Numbered from the stretch's first letter, positions 45,244 to 54,930 are shown. The stretch is DNA of 64,000 bases from Sphingopyxis sp. H115 (GCF_001468465.1 NZ_LNSA01000001.1:248001-312000); one strand, 5' to 3'. The notes: a model not told the origin generated them from the sequence alone. Translations and numbers: made by a program.

Positions 45244-46389
45244 TCAGGCCGCAGCGAATTTTCGCACGCCCTCGACAATCCGGCCGGCGTGAGCCTCCGC
45301 CCCATAGCGCTCGAACGCCAGTTTCCGTGCAGCCTCGCCGATCCTCTTCGTCTCGGCGGGATCGGCGACAAGGCGGGCAAGGCAATCGGCAAGGTCGACG
45401 GCATCGTCATCCTTGAAAAAACAGCCGGTTGTCCCTTCGATCACCGCCTCCCATTCGGTGCCGTGCCGCTCGATATCGTCCGAAATAACCGGCACGACAC
45501 CATAGGCCATGGGGTGAATGATCGGCAACCCCGCCTCGGGAATGATAGCCGCCTGCGCGATCGCCATATGGTTCGCGATCTGCTGTTCGTCATAGATCGC
45601 ACCCCGGAAGTGGATCCGGTCCGCAAGGCCGTAGTCGCGGCTAACCTGTTCGAGCCGCGCGCGATCCTCGCCGTCGCCGATGAAAAGCAGGTGCGCGTCG
45701 ATGCCCCTCGTCCGCAGCATGCCGATGGCCTCGATCGCGACGGGCAGCCGCTTGCGTGCGACAAGGCGCCCGATGAAAATGAAGACGGGCGTCGCCGCAC
45801 CGATCCCCATGTCGTCCCGAAGCGCCGCGATGTCGACGGGATCTATCCGGGCGGCCGCCTCGCGCTGGCCCGCCAGGTCCAGCGAGTTGTAGATGACGTG
45901 CATTCGCCGGGCGTCAATGCCGCTCTCGGCCAGCAATCGCGCCGGGTAATCGCCATAGAGAAGCAAGCCCTTCGCGCGGCCGAAGAAGAATTTGCGCAGC
46001 CGCCACTTCAAACCGGTCTCGCGGCGCTGGAGCCCGATCGTCCATGCGATCACGGGCGTGCCGGTCAGCCGACCCCACAGCATCAGCAGCCAGCTCGTCA
46101 GTTCGTAAGGACCGCCCTGCACGACAATGGCATCCGGTCGCATTGCCCGCGCGATCGAAAGTGCACCCGGCTGGAAGGACGCGCGCTGGCCATTCGGGAG
46201 CCTCCAATATCGTATCGGTGTCTCGCGGATATTAAGTTCATCGAAGAATATATCATCGGCGAGCTTCAGCTTATCAGGCGACGAGCGTCCGCTTACGACC
46301 GTGACCTCGTCCGCGCTGCCGCATGCGAGCGAACGGAACATCGCAGCGCGATAGGTCGGGATTACGTTCTGGAAAAGCAGGATGCGCAT
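45244..46389 (-). CDS. GT4 glycosyltransferase
   Basis: A 381-residue GT-B glycosyltransferase. The N-terminus MRILLFQNVIPTYRAAMF is followed by the C-terminal domain with FIFIGRLVARKRLPVAIEAI, FIGDGEDRARLEQ and PEAGLPIIHPMAYGVVPVIS in the E-x7-E region. The ATG at 46389 is chosen because the frame otherwise opens with TTG at 46395. Six bases separate it from the polymerase gene. Donor unknown. Confidence 0.9.
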   Translation of the reverse strand: MRILLFQNVIPTYRAAMFRSLACGSADEVTVVSGRSSPDKLKLADDIFFDELNIRETPIRYWRLPNGQRASFQPGALSIARAMRPDAIVVQGGPYELTSWLLMLWGRLTGTPVIAWTIGLQRRETGLKWRLRKFFFGRAKGLLLYGDYPARLLAESGIDARRMHVIYNSLDLAGQREAAARIDPVDIAALRDDMGIGAATPVFIFIGRLVARKRLPVAIEAIGMLRTRGIDAHLLFIGDGEDRARLEQVSRDYGLADRIHFRGAIYDEQQIANHMAIAQAAIIPEAGLPIIHPMAYGVVPVISDDIERHGTEWEAVIEGTTGCFFKDDDAVDLADCLARLVADPAETKRIGEAARKLAFERYGAEAHAGRIVEGVRKFAAA

Positions 46390-46395
46390 CGTCAA

Positions 46396-47739
46396 TCAAC
46401 GCGTCCTTGCCGGATTGCGCGGGTGGGCTTCGCGCGACCCTAGGTAATATGTGAGGATCGCAGACGCAGCGATCGCCGGCATCGATAGAAAGAAATAGCG
46501 CGCCCCGAATGCCGCGAGGCCGCCCCAGAGAAAGGTTATGAAATTGGCGTCGAACAGCGCCAACGGCATGACGAAGCCGCCCGAGATTTTCGCGAACAAT
46601 CGCCGAAGACATACGAAAGCCACGATCGCCAGCGCCAGGCTCGGCAACCACCAGCCGCCCATGAAATAAAGATGCTCGCCAACGACGCCGAGTGCGATCG
46701 AATGGCCTTCGCCGAAGCCCGACCGCCCCATGTAGAAATCGACGAAGCTCGCGCCCACCGCTACGGGCTTTTCGGGCCATAATTGCCGCGGCATCCAGTT
46801 GAAGAAAAAGAGCATGAACTGGCTGCTCATATCGGACGGCAAGGCGAACGATTGTTTCGAATTCCAGAGTTCGTCGGCCAGCAACAGCCCGCTGGTCGTC
46901 GAATCGCTGAGCACCGAATGATAATCGCCTTGGAATCCGAAGCGAAACAGGTTGCCGCCCAGCACCACCAGCAAGGAAACGCCGATCAGCGGAACGGGGC
47001 GGTATTTAAGCAGCCCGTATGATATCAACAAAACATAGATCGGGACCGTCAGCATCCCGATATAAATTCGGCCAAAGCCTGTCCAAATGAATGTGACATA
47101 GATCACCAACATCGCGAACAAACCGGCCATGAGGCGAAATATCCGGTACGGCTCCCCTTGCCGGAACGCGAGCTCGCAAATGAAAATATTCAGCGAGAAG
47201 CATAAGAAAAAGATGATCGTTACCGGGCCCGCGTCGGTAATATTCTCCCGATTGACGATACCGCCTGCCACCGAAATCACGGCGACCGCATAGAAGAGAA
47301 TTTCGAGTATCGTCAGCAAGGTTGGCGACAGCTTCCCGAGATCGCTGGTTCGCCGCTGCTCACGGTCATCCCTTCCGGCCCAGCGCAAGACCAGGGCCGC
47401 GACGATAAGCGACAGAGGTGCGAGCGTAAGTTCGATCTCTTGCCCGTATAGGATGAAGAAACCCATCGGAACAAAATAGAAACTGAATATTCCGAGGATC
47501 CCGGCGATATGCAGCGTCATGTTTCGCGTCGTCACCTTGGGGTCGACAATCAGGAAGAACAGGCAGAAGGCGAAGAGCAAAGGCATGTACACGATGGGCG
47601 GCATGCCGGGAAATTCGTAGCAACAGACTGTGAAAATAACGAGGCCGAGCATCCACGCCCAGAAGGATAGGCCCTCTGGCGTATTTTTTGCTTTTCGAGG
47701 TGCGCGCGGCCCGGCCGGCAAACGTCGCGGCGCGGTCAT
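46396..47739 (-). CDS. candidate O-antigen/EPS polymerase (Wzy-like membrane protein)
   Basis: A 447-residue protein with about 11-12 hydrophobic helices and a large periplasmic loop (SGLLLADELWNSKQSFALPSDMSSQF, read as two parts around residues 285-330) typical of Wzy-type polymerases, which share topology rather than sequence. It links repeat units at the outer face of the membrane. The ATG at 47739 has AGGGA 7 nt upstream. Position between the uronic epimerase and the GT gene supports the call. It has fewer signature residues than the ligase at 53.4 kb. Confidence 0.7.
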   Translation of the reverse strand: MTAPRRLPAGPRAPRKAKNTPEGLSFWAWMLGLVIFTVCCYEFPGMPPIVYMPLLFAFCLFFLIVDPKVTTRNMTLHIAGILGIFSFYFVPMGFFILYGQEIELTLAPLSLIVAALVLRWAGRDDREQRRTSDLGKLSPTLLTILEILFYAVAVISVAGGIVNRENITDAGPVTIIFFLCFSLNIFICELAFRQGEPYRIFRLMAGLFAMLVIYVTFIWTGFGRIYIGMLTVPIYVLLISYGLLKYRPVPLIGVSLLVVLGGNLFRFGFQGDYHSVLSDSTTSGLLLADELWNSKQSFALPSDMSSQFMLFFFNWMPRQLWPEKPVAVGASFVDFYMGRSGFGEGHSIALGVVGEHLYFMGGWWLPSLALAIVAFVCLRRLFAKISGGFVMPLALFDANFITFLWGGLAAFGARYFFLSMPAIAASAILTYYLGSREAHPRNPARTR

Positions 47740-48067
47740 CGGCAATTCCCTCTACATTCCGCTCGTGGGGAAGGGCCGAACGAAAGCTTCAAGAGCTCAC
47801 GTCCGCCGTGCTGGGCCAAAAAGGAGAGCACGGCGTCGATCGATTTGGAGTTTTGGTTGATCGGAAATGCCATCTGGAAATTGGGATAATCTTGAAACGG
47901 GCCAAAGACGCGCGCGCGCGCCATCGCCGCGAAGGTCGATCGCCAACTAGCACGCGCCCGTCGGTCAGGCACTTGAAAACTCTCCCCACCCACGATCGGG
48001 ACAACGGGCTGCCCCGAACCGGACACTGATGGCCGTGTCTGGGCCACACGCGGAATACCGTCCACCG
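47740..48067. other. gap between the polymerase and UDP-GlcA epimerase genes (328 bp), possible gene remnant
   Basis: No intact gene is convincing. A 45-codon minus-strand frame at 47736-47873 (MAFPINQNSKSIDAVLS...) overlaps the polymerase start as ATGA and has fair codon bias, but no homology is recognised and nothing upstream supports it. It may be leader sequence, a remnant or a promoter region for the polymerase-to-flippase genes. Confidence 0.4.
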
Positions 48068-49117
48068 CTATTTCCGATAATGGTCGCGGAACCACGCGAC
48101 GAATTCCGCGATCCCCACCTGCAGCGCCGTCTGCGGTCGATAGCCGGTCAGTCGCTCGAGCAGCGAGGAATCGGCCCAGGTCGCCGGAACGTCGCCCTTT
48201 TGCATCGGCATATAGTTGCGAATGGCGGCTATCCCCAATTCCTTTTCGATCGCGTCGACGAAGTCGAGCAGGCGGACCTTTTCCGAATTGCCGATGTTGA
48301 CGACCCTGAACGGCGCGGTCGCCGAGAGGCTGTCGCCGGCGTCGATATCTTCGCGGCTCGCCGGGCGTTCGGGCCGCGTGTCGATCAACAGCCGGATCGC
48401 CCGGACGAGGTCGGTGACGTGCGTGAAATCGCGGTACATGTCGCCATGATTATAGATGTCGATCGGCTTGCCATCGAGGATCGCGTCGACGAACTTGAAC
48501 AGCGCAAGGTCGGGCCGTCCCCAGCTGCCATAGACCGTGAAGAAACGGAACATCGTCGTCGGGATGTTCCAGAGATGGGCATAGCTGTGCGCCATGCATT
48601 CATTCGCCTTCTTCGTTGCGGCATAGATGGTCAGCTGCTCGTCCGCCTTGTCCATTTCGGTGAACGGCATCGCGTCGTTCCCGCCATAGACCGAAGATGT
48701 CGATGCCATCAGCAGGTGGGAGACGTCCAGTTTGCGGGCCGCTTCCATCACTTGAAAGGTTCCGACGATGTTGCTGTCGATATAGGCGCGCGGACTTTCC
48801 AGGCTGTAGCGCACGCCTGCCTGCGCGGCGAGATGGACGATCACATCGGGGGCGAATGCCGCCGCGACCCGGCCAAACGCGTCGCCATCTTCCAGCATCG
48901 CCTCGGTTGCCGAATAATTCTGATTCTGCAACAATATCTGGTGGCGCCGGCGCTTCAGGTTGACGTCATAATAATCGGTCATACCGTCGAACCCGTGTAC
49001 GACCATGCCTTCGGCAAGGAGCAGTCGCGCGAGGTGGAAGCCGATGAAGCCGGCCGCGCCCGTGATCAGAACCCGCTGCGGGTCGGCGGCAACGGATTGA
49101 TCGTGATCGGATGTCAT
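48068..49117 (-). CDS. UDP-glucuronate 4-epimerase (NAD-dependent)
   Basis: Interconverts UDP-GlcA and UDP-GalA. The 349-residue extended SDR has VLITGAAGFIGFHLARLL, HLAAQAGVRYSLE (a hallmark), STSSVYGGN and YAATKKANE (Tyr-x3-Lys), and FFTVYGSWGRPDLALFKF, and YRDFTHVTD. It would use the Ugd product made at 23-24 kb. Downstream of the unknown EPS protein gene by 33 bp. Confidence 0.92.
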   Translation of the reverse strand: MTSDHDQSVAADPQRVLITGAAGFIGFHLARLLLAEGMVVHGFDGMTDYYDVNLKRRRHQILLQNQNYSATEAMLEDGDAFGRVAAAFAPDVIVHLAAQAGVRYSLESPRAYIDSNIVGTFQVMEAARKLDVSHLLMASTSSVYGGNDAMPFTEMDKADEQLTIYAATKKANECMAHSYAHLWNIPTTMFRFFTVYGSWGRPDLALFKFVDAILDGKPIDIYNHGDMYRDFTHVTDLVRAIRLLIDTRPERPASREDIDAGDSLSATAPFRVVNIGNSEKVRLLDFVDAIEKELGIAAIRNYMPMQKGDVPATWADSSLLERLTGYRPQTALQVGIAEFVAWFRDHYRK

Positions 49118-49149
49118 CGGGTTTTCCTAACTAAACCTGTGAGGGACGG

Positions 49150-50379
49150 TCAGGACCCTTCCGCGCGGGGCGCGACGGCGCCCGCCAGCGAAACCCGGTC
49201 CAGATAGGCGTCGAGACCCACGCCGCCGTCGGGAACACGTGCATCGATCGAGAACCAGTACCACTGGCAGTCGGAGGCGGGGACGGTCCAGTCCGCGTCA
49301 CTCTGTCCGGCCGTGAGCGGGATGGGCGCAGGTGACGCCACCTGAACGCGCGGATCCGCACACCGCAACCCCGCGGCGATGGTGCCGGGTTCGAATGGCG
49401 TCGCGCTCGAAATCGCCCAGGACAGTTTATAGTTTCCGGGCGCCAGACGCAGGATTTGCCGGGCGGCGGCCCCGCTCGCGCCGCCGATCGCGGAAACGGT
49501 CATCTGCTTGTTCTTGGCGTCAATCGACGCGCCCAGATTGCCTTCTGCCGAAAGCTCCCAATCGAACGGCGCGAGGAGGGGCGCCGCCGCGAAATCGCCA
49601 TTTTGCAACAGCGCGCCGCCTTGCGAACCGCGCAACCCGAGATCGCGCGCCAGCGCATGGGCTTCGGCGAATTTGCCGACCCGGACAAGCCGCGCGAGCA
49701 AGGTCTGGTCGGTCAGCGAAACGGCAGTCTGGCGATACGGCGGGCGCGCAACTGCGCCGCGCAGGCTGGCGGCATTGACCCAGCTATTCGGACGCCCAAC
49801 GACCAGGGTCCAATAATAGTCAGCCCATCGCGGTTTCGCGCCGAGGATGGGCGTAAGGGCGGCCACCGCCCCCGGCTTGGCCGTCGCCTCGGCCATCGCC
49901 GCGCCATAAACCCGCCGCGCCTCGACCCCCGTTAGCATCAACCTCGACAACCAGGTGAAAAAGGCCGTGTCGTCGTTGCGCGCGGCCGCCAGCTTTATCA
50001 TTTCGTTGCTGACCAGCACGCTCCGCCGACTGAGCAGGCTCGCATTTTCAAGCAGCGACTGGCGCCGCGCCGCGTCCTTCGGGTCCGTCATCGCCATCGC
50101 GACAATGCCAAGCGCGGCCGGCGACAGCGGCTCGGCGCGATAACCCTGCAACGCCAGGGCGCGTTCGGTCGGGTCGATGCGCGCGGCGGGATCCCGCGCG
50201 GTTCGCGCCGCGAAGGAGCGGAACGCCAGTTCGGCGCGCGCCACGCCATCAAAGGGGGTCGGAACGGCAAGCGATTTCGCCGGCGCCCGCGCTTCGCTGG
50301 CGATCGCATAGCTCCACAGACCAGCGACAGCCGCCAAAGCCAGCGCCGCCAGCCAGCCCAATGTACGCGTAAAGACCAT
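49150..50379 (-). CDS. unknown EPS-locus protein with membrane anchor and carbohydrate-binding-like C-terminus
   Basis: A 409-residue protein. One N-terminal helix (residues 5-27) is followed by an alpha-helical region with Ala-rich repeats (30-250) reminiscent of TPR-like solenoids, and then a beta-rich domain (255-405) that opens LLQNGDFAAAPLLAPFDWEL, the entry pattern of CBM4/9-like jelly rolls. Placed directly after Wzc, it may sit in the periplasm and touch polysaccharide during export. No exact family is recognised. The ATG at 50379 is used since the longer frame starts with TTG. Confidence 0.7.
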   Translation of the reverse strand: MVFTRTLGWLAALALAAVAGLWSYAIASEARAPAKSLAVPTPFDGVARAELAFRSFAARTARDPAARIDPTERALALQGYRAEPLSPAALGIVAMAMTDPKDAARRQSLLENASLLSRRSVLVSNEMIKLAAARNDDTAFFTWLSRLMLTGVEARRVYGAAMAEATAKPGAVAALTPILGAKPRWADYYWTLVVGRPNSWVNAASLRGAVARPPYRQTAVSLTDQTLLARLVRVGKFAEAHALARDLGLRGSQGGALLQNGDFAAAPLLAPFDWELSAEGNLGASIDAKNKQMTVSAIGGASGAAARQILRLAPGNYKLSWAISSATPFEPGTIAAGLRCADPRVQVASPAPIPLTAGQSDADWTVPASDCQWYWFSIDARVPDGGVGLDAYLDRVSLAGAVAPRAEGS

Positions 50380-50415
50380 CAATTCGTCCCGGAATAGCCG
50401 TTATCGAGCCAAGGC

Positions 50416-52608
50416 TCAGCCATCGTTTCGCTTCGCGTCGTCGCCATAGCTGTAGCCGTAACCGTAACCATAGCCATAGCCATAGGCGCTGTTCTTGACC
50501 CCAACCTTCGTCACAATCGCGCCAAACAGCTTCGCGCCCGATTTCTGGAGCCGCGACAGCGCGGTCCCGATCACGCGCCGCTTGGTCGAATTCGCCTCGA
50601 TCGTGAACAAGACACCTTCGACGCGCCGCGCGATCAACGGGGCGTCGGCAAGGCCCAGCAACGGTGGCGAGTCGATCAGCACATGGTCGAAGCGCTTCAG
50701 TAGCATCGCTACGAGCGTGTCGAGACGGTCGCTGCCTAGCAACTCGGCCGCGTTGGGCGGGGTCTTGCCAGCGGTGATGATCGAGAAACCGAACTTCGGC
50801 AACTCGGAGATCATGCCCTCCAGATTGTCGTCGCCCGACAGATAGTGGCTGAGCCCGAGCGAGTTGGGGATGTGAAGATATTGGTTCTGCGACGGATTGC
50901 GAATGTCGGCATCGACAAGGATCACAGATTTGCCGGATGCCGCCAGAACGGTCGCGAGGCACAGCGACGAATTGCTCTTGCCTTCCTTCGGCTGCGAAGA
51001 CGTCAGCATGATCGATCGCGGCGCCCCATGCGCGGTCAAGAACGACAGGTTAGTCATCAGCGAGAAATAGGCTTCATAGGCTGCCGATTTCTTGTCGGTG
51101 ATGACATCGGCCAGCGGCTGGCCGATCACTTCGGGAATCGCCCCCAGCAACGGCAGGCCGAAACGCGTCTCGACATCGTGCGGATCGCGGATCGAGCTAT
51201 CCATCTTCTCCAGCACGAAGATCAGGCCCGACGCCAACGCGATACCGGCGATCAACGACAGCACGACGTTCAATGGCAGGTTGGGGCTCGAGGGGCCGGA
51301 GGGCGCCTCTGCGGCATCGACGACCGAAATATTGTTCGTCCCCACCCCCGCGACGCCGATTTCCTTGTAGCGCTGCAAAAGGCCGTCGTAGAGTTGCCGG
51401 TTGGAATCGACCTCGCGCTGGAGAATCGTCATCTCGATCGACTGGCGCTGCTGCGAATTATATTTCTGGGTCAGCTCGTCGAGTTCGGCCTGGAGCTGCT
51501 TCTCCCGGCTGACCGCAGCGGCATAGGCGTCGCGATTGATCTGCGATGAACGGCCGGTTTCGCGCGCAATGCTGCGGTCGAGATCGGCGATCTGCGCGCG
51601 AAGCTGGACGACGGCGGGATAATCGTCCTCGAAGGTCGTGCGCTGCTGGGCCATCTGCGCTTCCAGTTCGGCGCGCCGTTCGCGCAGGCTGCTGACCGTC
51701 TGCGCGTTCACCGCGGCGCTTCCGATCGATGCGCTCGCAAGTTCGGATTCGGCCGCGATGCGCGCTTCGCGCGCTTTCGCTAGTGCCTCGCCGATATTGG
51801 CGATATCCGCGCCGACCAGCGTTTCGGACTGGGTGCGGCCATTGGCGTCCGTCTGCGACGAAATCGTCACAATGCCCTTGCTGGTGCCGTAATTGATCAG
51901 CGCCCGTTCGGACGATTCCAGATTTTGCCGCAGCGTTTCGAGCCGTCCTTCAAGATATTTCCTGGCGTCGGAGGTCGCAGCGAAGCGACGATCGATACTC
52001 GTCAGAAGGAATTGTTGACCCCAAAGATTGGCCAGCTTTGCCGATAATTTGGGCGACGGCGTGGAAAAGCTCACGTCGACCAGACTAGAATTTCGCACCG
52101 GCGACACCGCCAGCCGTTCGAGTATGATATCCGTAGCGCGATTGGTGAGCCCCTGCCGCTCGGCGCTGGTCATCGACGCGTCGGGATTGTCGAGCTTGAA
52201 CGCGCTCAGAAAATCCTTGTCGGCAGTCAAATTGCCCGCGCGCACGACGCGCTCGGCAAGCGACTTGGATTCGAGCAGCGAATATTGGGTGTTGTAGAAC
52301 GAGACCTCATTGACCAGGGCCTTGTCGCGCTGCCCCTCCACCGAGGTCGCAACCGGTGCATCGGGCAGGATCTCAAGGCGGACCGTCGAGGAATATTGCG
52401 GCGTCGCGAGAAACGTCGCGACAAGCCCCAGCAGGACACAACCGGCAATCACGCCCAGCGCCAGGTTCCGATGGTTCAGGACCGCCGACCAGACCTGTTC
52501 GAGGATCGGCAGGCCCGGACGGGCCTCTTGTTCGCCATAGCCGTCATCGACCGACAGCGCTTGTTCGGTCGGCAAAAAGCTCGCGGGCTCGTTAATCGAT
52601 TGGTTCAT
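50416..52608 (-). CDS. wzc: polysaccharide co-polymerase with bacterial tyrosine kinase domain (Wzc)
   Basis: A 730-residue inner-membrane chain-length regulator and BY-kinase. Two helices (about 48-70 and 455-475) flank the periplasmic coiled-coil domain (PCP). The cytoplasmic kinase has Walker A SSQPKEGKSNSS with Lys near residue 544, Walker A' VDADIRNPSQ, and Walker B VLIDSPPLLG. The C-terminus is a Tyr cluster YGYGYGYGYGYSYG that can be phosphorylated in cycles. It begins 17 bp after the wza stop. Confidence 0.95.
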   Translation of the reverse strand: MNQSINEPASFLPTEQALSVDDGYGEQEARPGLPILEQVWSAVLNHRNLALGVIAGCVLLGLVATFLATPQYSSTVRLEILPDAPVATSVEGQRDKALVNEVSFYNTQYSLLESKSLAERVVRAGNLTADKDFLSAFKLDNPDASMTSAERQGLTNRATDIILERLAVSPVRNSSLVDVSFSTPSPKLSAKLANLWGQQFLLTSIDRRFAATSDARKYLEGRLETLRQNLESSERALINYGTSKGIVTISSQTDANGRTQSETLVGADIANIGEALAKAREARIAAESELASASIGSAAVNAQTVSSLRERRAELEAQMAQQRTTFEDDYPAVVQLRAQIADLDRSIARETGRSSQINRDAYAAAVSREKQLQAELDELTQKYNSQQRQSIEMTILQREVDSNRQLYDGLLQRYKEIGVAGVGTNNISVVDAAEAPSGPSSPNLPLNVVLSLIAGIALASGLIFVLEKMDSSIRDPHDVETRFGLPLLGAIPEVIGQPLADVITDKKSAAYEAYFSLMTNLSFLTAHGAPRSIMLTSSQPKEGKSNSSLCLATVLAASGKSVILVDADIRNPSQNQYLHIPNSLGLSHYLSGDDNLEGMISELPKFGFSIITAGKTPPNAAELLGSDRLDTLVAMLLKRFDHVLIDSPPLLGLADAPLIARRVEGVLFTIEANSTKRRVIGTALSRLQKSGAKLFGAIVTKVGVKNSAYGYGYGYGYGYSYGDDAKRNDG
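50443..50484 (-). repeat. tandem Tyr-Gly codon repeat in wzc tail
   Basis: Seven Tyr-x dipeptides are coded by near-identical TAT/TAC-GGC/GGT hexamers (TATGGC TATGGC TATGGT TACGGT TACGGC TACAGC TATGGC). The low-complexity DNA could vary in length by slippage. It makes the phosphorylatable Wzc tail. Confidence 0.9.
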
Positions 52609-52625
52609 TACGCGATCAGTCCTGA

Positions 52626-53363
52626 TTAAAACTCACGAGCCAACAAGATCAGCGGCGAAAGGAGCGCCGGCGTAATCGTCAGGATGTCCTTGAACTGGCG
52701 GCGCTGCGGCGAATCGCCGACAATCACCACGTCGTTCGGGAAAATTTCGGGATCGGCATAATTGCCGCGGCGGATCGCCTCGAGATTATAGATGCCGACA
52801 TATTGCTTGCCGCCGACATCGCGAAACACGACCACGTCCTGCAGCTTCGCATATTCGGTCAGGCCGCCCGCCAGCGCGACCGCCCGCATCAAGGTGACGC
52901 GGCCGACCACCGGATAGGAACCGGCGCGGTTGACCTGGCCATCGACGGTGACCGACATCGACTGCACCGCAAGTGGGTTGGCCGACGATTTGAAATTGAC
53001 CGTCACATGGGGGTCGCGGACGTAACGCCCGGCGAGCTTGGCCCGTATTTCCTCCGATATGATCGTGGGTGTCTTCCCGGCCGCGGCGACGGTGCCGATC
53101 AACGGAAAGGCAAAATTCCCCTCCCCGTCGGCCATCACGTCGCGCTGCATCTCGGGAACGCCGAAAACCTCGACGCGCAATTCGCTGAACGGCCCGACGA
53201 AAGCCGACCGGGTCGATCGCACGACGTCGCCTGCTTCGGGCTTCGGCAGGGCGTCCAGCTTGGTGACAGGTCCGTTGGGCACGCTCGCCACCGGTGGCGG
53301 ATCCTTGGCGCAACCAGCAAACAGTGAAATTGCAATAATTGCGCAGGCAAGGCGTCGGGTCAT
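52626..53363 (-). CDS. wza: polysaccharide export protein (Wza-like, short form)
   Basis: An outer-membrane lipoprotein that forms the export channel. The 245-residue protein has a lipobox LFAGC near residue 16, a Poly_export domain with VGPFSELRVEVFGVPEM, an SLBB region (VTVDGQVNRAGSYPV; GLTEYAKL), and a hydrophobic C-terminus ALLSPLILLAREF. It is shorter than E. coli Wza (379 residues) and lacks its second SLBB and long C-terminal helix. The ATG at 53363 is used; the longer frame starts with TTG. Precedes wzc. Confidence 0.9.
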   Translation of the reverse strand: MTRRLACAIIAISLFAGCAKDPPPVASVPNGPVTKLDALPKPEAGDVVRSTRSAFVGPFSELRVEVFGVPEMQRDVMADGEGNFAFPLIGTVAAAGKTPTIISEEIRAKLAGRYVRDPHVTVNFKSSANPLAVQSMSVTVDGQVNRAGSYPVVGRVTLMRAVALAGGLTEYAKLQDVVVFRDVGGKQYVGIYNLEAIRRGNYADPEIFPNDVVIVGDSPQRRQFKDILTITPALLSPLILLAREF

Positions 53364-53427
53364 AACGGAAATTCGTTCCAATTAACGGGGTTCGCTGGCT
53401 ATAGCCACAATCGACTCTGCTGCAACC

Positions 53428-54843
53428 CTAATCCCCGCGCGTCGTCGCGGGCTTCGGGCAACACAACAGGATCAGGATCAAAATCGCAAAGGCCTGTATC
53501 GACGGCACGCGTAGCGGATAGTCCACGACGCTGGCGGCGGCGAGCAGGAGGATGATCAGCAGGGCGGACAATCGCACGTCGCCGCGATACCCCTTGATCA
53601 GGTTCCGCGTGCCACGCGCCGCAAAGCTCCGGGCGACCCAGAGGATCGCGGCCAACAGGATCAGCACAAAGGGCAACCCGCCCGTGATGACGATCTCGGC
53701 CCAGTCGTTGTGGGCATGGTTGTAATAGGCCGGCTGCAACAGCGCATCCGTTTCATATATCTTGTAGGTGTCGGGGAACGATCCGAAGCCGCTGCCCCAC
53801 AGCCAGAACCGTTCGACCATCGACTGCACGACGGGCCAGGCCTGAACGCGCATGTCGGCCACGGCGTCATTTTCGATCAGACGCGTCAGCCCCGTCGTCC
53901 GGTCGGACAGCCACAGCGCCGCGCCGACCACGCCCGCCACGATCAGCGGCGGGGCATAGACGAGCGCCCGGGTCCATCCCGGTGCGGGCACCGCTGCGCG
54001 CCGGGATTCCGCGGGACGCGATCGCCAGGCTGCGACCACCGACAGATATCCCGCGGCAAAGGCGACGACGCCCGTGAACAGCCCCGCGCGGGATCCGATC
54101 AGCGCCGTCATCGCGGTCAGCAAGACACCGGCAGCAACCAGTCCGGCGCGAACGGTCGTCCGCTTGCGCTTGCGCATCAGTTCGTCGCGCAACAGCATCG
54201 CGACGACCACCAATATGCACGCAAGGAATATTGAATGATGATTCCGGTTCGCGAACAGTCCCACCATCGCATCCGAATTGGTGATGCGGTAGAGATAGGC
54301 GCCGCTCGATGCGCCCGACAATAATTGGATCACGCCCAGCAGCGCGCTCGCGCAACCAATGCCGACGACCGCGAACAGCAACCGCCGCTGTTCGTCGGCA
54401 TCGGCCTGTGCGAAAAGGAACAAGGCGGCGAACGGCACTGTCATCGCCAGAACGCTGTTCAGCGTCTGCGACGGCGTGAGCGAAAGGGGGCGCCAGATAT
54501 CGGCCTGGCCGAGCGTCTTGTCGATCGCCGCGATTGTTTCGCGCCCCGGCAATGCCTGCCACATGTCGGGCGGCAGCGGGACGAGCTGGACGACCATCCA
54601 CGCGAGCAACGCGACGAGCAGCAGCAAGGGCACCCGGATCCGCCGCCAATCCTCGCGGGTCATGCGCAGCATCGCCCAAAAGCCGAACAATAGCGCCCCG
54701 GCCCGCAACAGCGGCAAGGACGCGACATCGCTGCGCGCGCTTCCCCCGGTCAGGAACAGCATGACGAGAAACAACAGGGGTATCCAGCTCGAAGCGGACG
54801 AAAATCGGGATGAAAGCTTGGGCAATTTCGACTCTCTGCTCAT
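53428..54843 (-). CDS. O-antigen ligase/Wzy_C-family membrane protein
   Basis: A 471-residue membrane protein with 10-12 helices. The large periplasmic loop with RVQAWPVVQSM, GSGFGSFPDTYKIYE and YYNHAHNDWAEIV carries the His/Arg pattern of Wzy_C/WaaL-type proteins. It could polymerise repeats or ligate chains to an acceptor such as lipid A. It is the first gene in the wza-wzc-EPS operon. ATG at 54843. Confidence 0.85.
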   Translation of the reverse strand: MSRESKLPKLSSRFSSASSWIPLLFLVMLFLTGGSARSDVASLPLLRAGALLFGFWAMLRMTREDWRRIRVPLLLLVALLAWMVVQLVPLPPDMWQALPGRETIAAIDKTLGQADIWRPLSLTPSQTLNSVLAMTVPFAALFLFAQADADEQRRLLFAVVGIGCASALLGVIQLLSGASSGAYLYRITNSDAMVGLFANRNHHSIFLACILVVVAMLLRDELMRKRKRTTVRAGLVAAGVLLTAMTALIGSRAGLFTGVVAFAAGYLSVVAAWRSRPAESRRAAVPAPGWTRALVYAPPLIVAGVVGAALWLSDRTTGLTRLIENDAVADMRVQAWPVVQSMVERFWLWGSGFGSFPDTYKIYETDALLQPAYYNHAHNDWAEIVITGGLPFVLILLAAILWVARSFAARGTRNLIKGYRGDVRLSALLIILLLAAASVVDYPLRVPSIQAFAILILILLCCPKPATTRGD

Positions 54844-54930
54844 CTCTGCTCATTCGGCCCCGTGCGTCTCCATCCGAAGGCTTGGGGCCATGCCGCCTAT
54901 TCCGTCTTTGACTGCCGCGTTAAACCGCTG

